A stretch of DNA of 6,168 nt, taken from contig JAUNQL010000065.1 in assembly GCA_030536195.1 (NCBI GenBank), positions 1-6,168 on the forward strand, in the 5' to 3' direction. Position 1 is the first letter of the stretch. Each line of letters begins with the position of its first letter. The DNA is from Clostridia bacterium. GTDB lineage: Bacteria; Bacillota; Clostridia; Oscillospirales; Acutalibacteraceae. Position numbers and translations under genes: made by a program. Shown in pieces: positions 1 to 5,492 of this stretch. Under the pieces are notes generated by a model. It was not told where the DNA came from, ran no database searches, and saw nothing but the letters and a program-made list of their open reading frames with translations.

Positions 1-1845
1 CATTAGGTGTCCGCCACCACCAAGTTGCTCCATAATGATTTGAACGTTCATCTCACCAAGTGAGCGTGCAGAGATGTTGATTTGGTTGTTCTCCTCAAAC
101 AGTACGTATGATGACTTGACGCCAGATACGTTGAGGAGTTCGTTTGCAACCTGAGACGCAATGATGCGAATGCCATCAAAGTGCTCTGTTGCTATCGCAA
201 CTGCGCAGCCCTTGTAAGTTACGGCAGTTGAGATGATTGAATTCTTAATCTTGTAGCTCTCAAAATTGTCTGAGAAGAGTTGCTTTACAGATACTGTGTC
301 AGCACCTATACCCTTGAGGTATGCCGCAGCCTCAAATGTGCGTGCACCAGTTGAGAGTACAAAGTTACGTGTGTCAAGCATGATGCCTGAGAGAAGTGCC
401 TCAGCACTCTCTGGTTTTAGCTCAACACTAGCTGGGATGTACTGCAAAAGCTCAGTTACCATCTCACATGCCGATGAAGCAGCCGATTCATCGTAGTAGA
501 GAATGGCGTTGTTTATATAGTTTGCTGTGCGACGGTGATGGTCAACAACAGCAACCTTTTCAAACTTTTCAAATATTTCAGGATACTCAAGCGACTCAGC
601 GCGATGAGTATCAACAATTACAAGGAGGCTCTTGGATGAGCAGAACTCACTTGCAGTTTCGCCATTGATAAATACATTTGGATAAGTTGACTCGGAAAGC
701 TGCTCGATGAGCTGCTTGGCCATCGACTTTTCCTTGTCGCAGACGATGTAGCAGTGCTTATCGAGTGCCTTGGCCATCTCGTATACGCCTACTGCGGCGC
801 CAACGCTGTCAAGGTCAGAGAAACAGTGACCCATTACAAATACTGTATCAGCGTTCTTGATGTGGTCAGCAATGGCCGACGCCATAATGCGGGCCTTGAT
901 CTTGGAGTGTGTCGTCGAGCCCTGTGAGAGGCCACCGAAGAAACGTAAATCACCCTCGTGATTTACAGTCGCCTGGTCGCCGCCACGGCTCTGAGACATC
1001 TCAAGTGCCTGCTTGGAGTAGTCATCGCACTGTGAGTATGTGCCACCATGGCCAACGCCAATTGACAATGTGATATTAACTGGCTTGTTACCATACTTGT
1101 ATTCACGGATTGTACGAAGGATGTCGAACTTGTTCTCGATAATCTCATCGAGACCACGTTCCTCCATGACCATTACGTATTTGCCACTGCCAACCTTGCG
1201 GAATACAGACGAATACTTCGCTACCCATTCCTCAAGGATGTTCTCAAGCTCGCCGCTTATAACCTCGCACTCACTGTGCTTGTAGTTTTGATAAACCTCT
1301 TCGAGGTTGTCGATTTTCATCTGCAAAACTACTGGGCGTGTGTGCTCGTACTCCTCGGCGAGCGACTTAATCTCGGTATTGTCGATAAAGAAGAGACAAT
1401 ATGTTGGCTTGGTGCCACCTAGGTTGTCACAGTAAACGTTGTACTTCCTATCAAGGTAAGTGATACTTGTGCCACCCTTGGCAGTAAAGAGAGTTGTTAG
1501 TGTGATATCACCTATGAACTCACTGATATTGTCCTGCTTGATAAGGCCTGTGCTGAGCACGTCGCTGCCAAAGGCCTTGTTGTACCAGAGAATCTGGCCG
1601 TCCTCATCGCAAGCGATTGCTGGGAATGGGCGCTCAGAGTTCTCCTCATTGTCAAAGTACTTAGAAGCGCGTTTCACTGCCCTCTTGAGTGAAGTTGTCT
1701 TGAAGGCATAGATAATCAAGCCGGCAAGACAGAGACACAGAAATACAAGTGCCTGAATCATACCAACGGTATAATTGAGAGTAAACATATAGACTGTTGA
1801 ACAAGCTGCTGCGATTACGCAGACTATGGCAAATACAGTCTTCAC
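1..1845 (-). CDS. gdpP: Cyclic-di-AMP phosphodiesterase GdpP (DHH/DHHA1), 3' end cut by the window edge
   Basis: This gene is read from the complement; 615 codons are visible with no stop, so the C-terminus lies past the left edge. GdpP proteins hydrolyse the second messenger c-di-AMP to pApA at the inner face of the membrane. What I see, in order: two hydrophobic segments (about residues 3-20 and 27-48), a PAS-like region (about 72-155), a degenerate GGDEF domain ending in RGGDQA (287-292) instead of GGDEF, then a DHH phosphoesterase domain. The metal-binding positions are present: MGHCFSDLD (338-346, with H340, D344 and D346), VDTH (411-414), DHH (435-437) and LDT (490-492). The DHHA1 signature GGGGH occupies 609-613. 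The family is about 655-660 residues long, so some 40-45 are missing. The start is GTG at 1845, seven bases after GGAGG; that site lies inside the last codons of rnj, two bases downstream of whose stop gdpP begins. No promoter is visible between them. Confidence 0.96.
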   Translation of the reverse strand, partial: MKTVFAIVCVIAAACSTVYMFTLNYTVGMIQALVFLCLCLAGLIIYAFKTTSLKRAVKRASKYFDNEENSERPFPAIACDEDGQILWYNKAFGSDVLSTGLIKQDNISEFIGDITLTTLFTAKGGTSITYLDRKYNVYCDNLGGTKPTYCLFFIDNTEIKSLAEEYEHTRPVVLQMKIDNLEEVYQNYKHSECEVISGELENILEEWVAKYSSVFRKVGSGKYVMVMEERGLDEIIENKFDILRTIREYKYGNKPVNITLSIGVGHGGTYSQCDDYSKQALEMSQSRGGDQATVNHEGDLRFFGGLSQGSTTHSKIKARIMASAIADHIKNADTVFVMGHCFSDLDSVGAAVGVYEMAKALDKHCYIVCDKEKSMAKQLIEQLSESTYPNVFINGETASEFCSSKSLLVIVDTHRAESLEYPEIFEKFEKVAVVDHHRRTANYINNAILYYDESAASSACEMVTELLQYIPASVELKPESAEALLSGIMLDTRNFVLSTGARTFEAAAYLKGIGADTVSVKQLFSDNFESYKIKNSIISTAVTYKGCAVAIATEHFDGIRIIASQVANELLNVSGVKSSYVLFEENNQINISARSLGEMNVQIIMEQLGGGGHLM

Positions 1846-1860
1846 TTCTAAACCTCCATA
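1846..1860 (-). promoter_or_regulatory. gdpP ribosome binding site embedded in the rnj 3' end
   Basis: On the complement, GGAGG overlaps the codons for the last Met-Glu-Val of RNase J, followed by TAG, two bases (AA), and the gdpP GTG. The seven-base spacing is optimal and decides the GTG start. The tight layout implies that ribosomes finishing rnj can restart on gdpP. Confidence 0.9.
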
Positions 1861-3536
1861 ATAATTGGAAGAATCATAGGACTACGTCTTGTGCGCTCGT
1901 ATACGAGCTGTCCTATGCCGTCCTTGATGCTGTTTTTGATTGAAGTCCAATCACGGATGTCGTTGCTAATGCAGTCCTCTGTTGCCTCACGTGCAACAGC
2001 TTTCATGTCATCCATGATTTCCTCAGACTCACGTACATATACAAAGCCACGTGAGACAATGTCAGGACCGGCAACAATCTCACCGGATGCCGAATCAATC
2101 GTAAGTACAACGGTGATAAGACCATCCTGTGAGAGTTTGGTCCTGTCACGGAGTACTACCTGTCCTACGTCACCTACGCCACTACCGTCGACAAATACCT
2201 TGCCGGCTGGTACCATGCCATTTTCATGGAACATGCCGTCACAGACCTCAACGGTCTTGCCGTTTTCTGGGATGATGATGTCCCTACTTGGCATGCCCAT
2301 AAGGTTCGCAAGAATCGCATGATTTGAGAGATGCTTCTGCTCGCCGTGAACTGGGATGAAGTAACGTGGTTGTACAAGTGAGAGCATAATTTTAAGTTCC
2401 TCCTGGCATGCGTGGCCAGAAACGTGAACGTCGTACATGCTCTCGTATACTACCTCTGCGCCGTGGCGCATGAGTTCGTTTACTACTTTACTAACAGACT
2501 TCTCATTACCTGGGATTGGCTTTGCAGAGATGATAACGTAGTCGTTAGATGAGATATTAACTTTCTTGTGATCCTGGAAAGCTATCCTTGAGAGAGCTGA
2601 CAAAGGCTCGCCCTGGCTGCCTGTTGTAACGATAAGGAGCTGCCATGGCTCGTAGTTGTTGATCTCATCAAGTGGGATGATAACTCCCTCTGGGATATCG
2701 AGATAGCCAAGTTCTTGGCTTACTGAAATTACGTTTTCGAGGCTGCGGCCTGAAAGTGCAACCTTACGACCGTTGAGATGTGCCTCATTAATAATCTGCT
2801 GAACACGGTGGATGTTGGATGCAAATGTCGCAACGATGATGCGACGCTTGCCAGCCTTGCGGAAGAGTGTTGCAAAGGCGTTACCAACAGTACGCTCAGA
2901 TGCTGAATAGCCAAGCTTTTCAGCATTGGTTGAGTCAGCGAGGTAACAGAGCACGCCCTCCTTGCCTATCTCGGCAAAGCGTGCGAGGTCAATCATCTGA
3001 CCATCGATTGGTGTTGTATCAATCTTAAAGTCGCCTGTCTGTACAATTGTACCGGCCTCGCAACGGATTGCGAATGCAACGGCGTCTGGAATTGAGTGGT
3101 TAACGTGAATAGCCTCAATTTCAAATTTGCCAAGGTTGAAACGGTCACCTGGCTTGATGACATTGAGTGTACAAGCATCGAGTATGTCGTGCTCACGAAG
3201 TTTGTTTTCTATAAGACCAATTGTGAGGGCGGTGCTATAAACCGGAACGTTAACCTCCTTGAGGAGGTATGCAAGTGCACCGATGTGGTCCTCATGTCCG
3301 TGGGTAATAACTACACCCTTAATCTTATCAGCGTTACGCTGTACGTATGTAAAATCTGGGATAACTAAATCGACGCCGAGCATATCCGCCTCTGGGAATG
3401 CGAGACCACAGTCCACGATAAACATATCGCCATCATACTCGTAGAGCGTCATATTTTTGCCGATCTCATTTAGTCCACCGAGGAATGAAATGCGAACCGG
3501 CATCTTGAATGTTTTGCTTTGCTTACTTAGTGACAT
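1848..3536 (-). CDS. rnj: Ribonuclease J (5'-3' exo- and endoribonuclease)
   Basis: This encodes a 562-residue cytoplasmic metallo-beta-lactamase/beta-CASP nuclease, a usual length for RNase J (about 555). RNase J degrades and matures mRNA and rRNA in Bacillota, working 5'-to-3' on monophosphorylated ends and also cutting internally. The beta-lactamase motifs are intact: HGHEDH (79-84), NHSIPDA (146-152, H147), GDFK (168-171, D169) and LADST (199-203). The beta-CASP region carries TFASNIHR (237-244), TTGSQGEP (304-311), SGHA (373-376) and PVHGE (395-399, H397). The RNase J-specific C-terminal domain follows (about 450-562). The ATG start at 3536 has AAAGGA seven bases upstream, which favours it over the in-frame Met12. 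A near-consensus promoter sits about 65 bases upstream of the start. It is the first gene of an operon with gdpP. Whether this genome has a second RNase J paralogue cannot be seen here. Confidence 0.98.
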   Translation of the reverse strand: MSLSKQSKTFKMPVRISFLGGLNEIGKNMTLYEYDGDMFIVDCGLAFPEADMLGVDLVIPDFTYVQRNADKIKGVVITHGHEDHIGALAYLLKEVNVPVYSTALTIGLIENKLREHDILDACTLNVIKPGDRFNLGKFEIEAIHVNHSIPDAVAFAIRCEAGTIVQTGDFKIDTTPIDGQMIDLARFAEIGKEGVLCYLADSTNAEKLGYSASERTVGNAFATLFRKAGKRRIIVATFASNIHRVQQIINEAHLNGRKVALSGRSLENVISVSQELGYLDIPEGVIIPLDEINNYEPWQLLIVTTGSQGEPLSALSRIAFQDHKKVNISSNDYVIISAKPIPGNEKSVSKVVNELMRHGAEVVYESMYDVHVSGHACQEELKIMLSLVQPRYFIPVHGEQKHLSNHAILANLMGMPSRDIIIPENGKTVEVCDGMFHENGMVPAGKVFVDGSGVGDVGQVVLRDRTKLSQDGLITVVLTIDSASGEIVAGPDIVSRGFVYVRESEEIMDDMKAVAREATEDCISNDIRDWTSIKNSIKDGIGQLVYERTRRSPMILPIIMEV

Positions 3537-3567
3537 TTTTTAATCCTTTCAATAGAGTATCCGTAAA

Positions 3568-3581
3568 GGGGACATTTCCCC
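3568..3581 (-). promoter_or_regulatory. Small hairpin in the rnj leader
   Basis: GGGGA (3568-3572) and TCCCC (3577-3581) form a 5-bp, mostly G-C stem around a four-base loop, inside the predicted rnj 5' untranslated region, about 15 bases from the predicted transcript start and about 31 bases before the ATG. It lacks a following U-tract, so it is not a terminator. A role in protecting the 5' end or in regulation is inference only. Confidence 0.5.
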
Positions 3582-3602
3582 ATCTTAATCTAGTAATTAA
3601 TA

Positions 3603-3631
3603 ATTATAGTTTATATATAATAATATTTCAA
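3603..3631 (-). promoter_or_regulatory. Sigma-A type promoter of rnj-gdpP
   Basis: On the complement, TTGAAA (3626-3631) is followed after exactly 17 bases by a perfect TATAAT (3603-3608). The predicted transcript start is near 3596, giving a leader of about 60 bases before the rnj ATG. The surrounding sequence is very AT-rich. No other good promoter is seen for this operon. Confidence 0.85.
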
Positions 3632-3637
3632 GAGATA

Positions 3638-3667
3638 TTGCACTAAAAGTAAGTATTATGATACAAT
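3638..3667 (+). promoter_or_regulatory. Promoter of rnhA with extended -10
   Basis: TTGCAC (3638-3643), an 18-base spacer and TACAAT (3662-3667) match the sigma-A consensus at four and five of six positions. A TG one base upstream of the -10 (3659-3660) makes it an extended -10 element. The predicted start near 3674 leaves only about ten bases before the rnhA ATG. It lies back to back with the rnj promoter; the two -35 boxes are six bases apart. Confidence 0.7.
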
Positions 3668-3683
3668 GCTTTCGGTGATATAA

Positions 3684-4133
3684 ATGTCTAAGCTTACAAA
3701 AGTTGAAATGTTTACAGACGGCGCCTGCAGTGGCAACCCAGGCCCTGGCGGCTGGGGTACTATCCTCCGCACAGGCGACTACGAAAAAGAATTTTTCGGT
3801 GGTGAGGCCGAAACCACCAATAACAAGATGGAACTGACAGCTGTTATTGAGGGCTTCAAGGCGCTCAAACGCCCTTGTCACGTTGTCCTCTACACCGATT
3901 CACAATATGTTGCCAACGCCCTTGAAAAGGGCTGGGCTGAGAGTTGGAAGGCAAACGGTTGGCGCAAGGCAGATAAAAAGCCTGCTCAGAACATCGAACT
4001 TTGGGATGAACTCTTAAAGCTTATCGAGCCACACGAGCTCCAAATCATCTGGCTCAAGGGCCATGCCGGCCACCCGGAAAATGAGCGTTGCGACAAACTC
4101 GCCGTCGGCGCATATCAGCAATATCTTAAATAA
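3684..4133 (+). CDS. rnhA: Ribonuclease HI
   Basis: This 149-residue cytoplasmic enzyme cleaves the RNA strand of RNA:DNA hybrids, removing R-loops and primer remnants. It is a complete bacterial type 1 RNase H, close to the 155 residues of the E. coli protein. All four acidic catalytic residues are visible: D12 in the motif [15 protein letters not shown] (11-25), E50 in NNKMEL, D72 in YTDSQYV and D137 in NERCDKLA. The conserved flexible-loop histidine is H127 in KGHAGH. The basic handle region (about 82-100, [11 protein letters not shown]) is present, as in the E. coli enzyme. There is no N-terminal hybrid-binding domain. The ATG at 3684 aligns with the family's usual N-terminus. Only a weak GGTGA precedes it, five bases away, and the predicted transcript start is about ten bases upstream, so the leader is very short. 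The gene is monocistronic, divergent from rnj and convergent with dinB. Confidence 0.98.
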   Translation: MSKLTKVEMFTDGACSGNPGPGGWGTILRTGDYEKEFFGGEAETTNNKMELTAVIEGFKALKRPCHVVLYTDSQYVANALEKGWAESWKANGWRKADKKPAQNIELWDELLKLIEPHELQIIWLKGHAGHPENERCDKLAVGAYQQYLK

Positions 4134-4138
4134 AAAAG

Positions 4139-4166
4139 GACCAACAAACTCCACAGTTTGTTGGTC
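4139..4166. terminator. Bidirectional intrinsic terminator between rnhA and dinB
   Basis: A perfect 12-bp stem (4139-4150 with 4155-4166) closes a CCAC loop. On the plus strand it is followed by TTATTTTT, and on the complement by CCTTTTTTATTT, so it can stop transcription from both converging genes. It starts five bases after the rnhA stop codon, and the dinB stop codon directly abuts its right arm. Confidence 0.93.
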
Positions 4167-5405
4167 TTATTTTTCGTCCGTTTTCTTGGGGAATTTGATA
4201 CCCAATTCCTTGTCATCGGCATAGCCAAATTTGATGGATGTGACACCGTATTTTTCACGGATTTCTGCCATCGTATCCTCAAGTTTGCCCTGCTTCTCCG
4301 AGTCAAATTTCTCCTCTTTTTCGAAAAGAGAAACTTGCTCATAAGCCTCGGTGTCGCTCGGTACCAGTTCGTTTCCACTGACGCCAAGAAGCCTTATAGG
4401 ATGGGAAAAATCCCAGTTTTCTGAAACCAGTTCCATCGCCACCTCAGTTATCTCCTTTTGGAGATATGTCGGGTGATCAAGTTTGCGTTGGCGCTGGATA
4501 TTTTTGAAATTTGGATCCCTAATTGTCACCTGAATTACAGTTGCCTTAAAGCCCTCAAAACGCAGGCGTGACGCGACTGAATCCGAGAGTGCCGAGATGC
4601 CGGAACGGACCTCGCGCTCGCCCACTAAATCGCGCCTGAATGTCATGCTGTTGCCGACTGATTTTGGCGCGATGTAGTCATAAAAATCACGGACAGGGTC
4701 CGTGTCAAAACCATGGATGCAATCGTACAGTCCCTCACCCTGTTTGCCAAGGATTTGGCCCAGATACTCGCGCGTCAAAGCAGCAAGGTCAGCGACCTTG
4801 TAAATAGCGCGACTATTTAATACCTCCGTCGCCTTCTTACCGACAAAAAGGAGGTCAGAAACAGGTAACGGATAGACAATGTGCTCAATGTCCTCACGGC
4901 CTATAACCGTCGTAGCATTGGGCTTTTTATAGTCACTGCCAAGCTTGGCATAGAACTTACAAAACGATACTCCGACGGAAATTGTGATGCCCATTTCAGA
5001 TTGTACCCTGCCCCTAATTTCATCGGCAATGTCACGTGGTGACATGCCTGGATGAAGGTGCATACAGCCGGTCAAATCAAGGTATGATTCGTCAATTGAG
5101 AACGGCTCAACAAGGTCAGTGTAATCGAGATAGATTTTATTAATCCTCTCATAAAACTCGTGGTAAGCGTCAAAATGTGCTGGAACACAGATGAGGTTTG
5201 GACACTTGCGTTTCGCCTGCCAAATTGCCTCAGCAGTCGTAACACCGGCCTTCTTAGCCAGTTCATTCTTGGCCAGAATGATGCCATGACGGCTCTCCGG
5301 ATCGCCTGCTACTGCGACTGGATACTGCCAAAGTTCTGGTCTCATTGCGCACTCAACGGATGCAAAGAAACTGTTGCAATCACAGTGCAATATAACCCTG
5401 TCCAT
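4167..5405 (-). CDS. dinB: DNA polymerase IV (Y-family translesion polymerase DinB)
   Basis: This 412-residue Y-family polymerase bypasses DNA lesions with low fidelity at stalled forks. The catalytic residues are D9 in HCDCNSFFASVE (7-18) and D105-E106 in SIDES (103-107). The aromatic pair F13/F14 in the first motif contains the likely sugar steric gate. The Firmicute-type finger segment RHGIILAKNELAKKAG is at 39-54. The palm, thumb (about 170-240) and little-finger domain (about 245-350) follow. QVSLF (357-361) matches the beta-clamp binding motif and is followed by a charged 51-residue tail. I start the gene at ATG 5405, because AAGGTGG lies seven bases upstream. The reading frame stays open to a TTG at 5423, but that codon is upstream of this ribosome binding site and at or before the predicted transcript start. 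The stop abuts a bidirectional terminator. UmuC/PolV-like relatives are less likely, since no umuD-like gene is beside it. Confidence 0.96.
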   Translation of the reverse strand: MDRVILHCDCNSFFASVECAMRPELWQYPVAVAGDPESRHGIILAKNELAKKAGVTTAEAIWQAKRKCPNLICVPAHFDAYHEFYERINKIYLDYTDLVEPFSIDESYLDLTGCMHLHPGMSPRDIADEIRGRVQSEMGITISVGVSFCKFYAKLGSDYKKPNATTVIGREDIEHIVYPLPVSDLLFVGKKATEVLNSRAIYKVADLAALTREYLGQILGKQGEGLYDCIHGFDTDPVRDFYDYIAPKSVGNSMTFRRDLVGEREVRSGISALSDSVASRLRFEGFKATVIQVTIRDPNFKNIQRQRKLDHPTYLQKEITEVAMELVSENWDFSHPIRLLGVSGNELVPSDTEAYEQVSLFEKEEKFDSEKQGKLEDTMAEIREKYGVTSIKFGYADDKELGIKFPKKTDEK

Positions 5406-5425
5406 ACACTCACCACCTTGCAAGA

Positions 5426-5454
5426 ATTATACCATACATTTGTTTGCTTTTCAA
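5426..5454 (-). promoter_or_regulatory. Sigma-A type promoter of dinB with extended -10
   Basis: On the complement, TTGAAA (5449-5454), a 17-base spacer and a perfect TATAAT (5426-5431), preceded by TGG that supplies the extended -10 TG. The predicted start near 5419 gives a leader of about 14 bases, containing the AAGGTGG ribosome binding site of the ATG at 5405. A promoter this close to consensus normally suggests a need for a repressor. Confidence 0.85.
5433..5446 (-). promoter_or_regulatory. Possible degenerate LexA (SOS) operator at dinB
   Basis: Within the dinB promoter spacer the complement reads CAAACAAATGTATG. Against the known Bacillus LexA/DinR consensus CGAACRNRYGTTCG this agrees at 11 of 14 positions, counting degenerate ones. 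The AAAC half is good and the GTAT half is poor. Position between the -35 and -10 would suit repression. The match is weak enough to be chance in AT-rich DNA. Confidence 0.3.
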
Positions 5455-5463
5455 GAAAATTAA

Positions 5464-5489
5464 AGAGCTCCGGCGAAAACCGGAGCTCT
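5464..5489 (-). terminator. Intrinsic terminator of the acyl-CoA synthetase gene
   Basis: AGAGCTCCGG (5464-5473) and CCGGAGCTCT (5480-5489) form a perfect 10-bp GC-rich stem with a six-base loop, three bases after the TAA stop. On the complement the stem is followed by TTTAATTTT. The U-tract runs almost into the -35 box of the dinB promoter, so termination and the next start are packed together. Confidence 0.92.
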
Positions 5490-5492
5490 AAT

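Noticed and set aside
1891..2322. A 143-codon open frame on the plus strand within rnj
   Set aside because: It is antisense to well-conserved RNase J motifs and its Ser/Thr/Pro/Met-rich composition is typical of a shadow frame.
3096..3368. A 90-codon plus-strand frame within rnj
   Set aside because: It is antisense to the metal-binding region of RNase J, with no promoter and no recognisable product.
3568..3581. The rnj leader hairpin as a terminator or riboswitch
   Set aside because: It has a stem of only 5 bp, no U-tract after it, and the leader of about 60 bases is too short for known aptamer classes, including the c-di-AMP ydaO type.
3597..3881. A 94-codon minus-strand frame covering the divergent promoters and the start of rnhA
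   Set aside because: It runs through both promoters and is antisense to the RNase HI catalytic motif; the product ends in a low-complexity stretch read from AT-rich intergenic DNA.
5406..5423. A six-codon N-terminal extension of DinB starting at TTG 5423
   Set aside because: The extension would translate the AAGGTGG ribosome binding site itself, has no site of its own, and begins at or before the predicted transcript start. ATG 5405 matches the family N-terminus.
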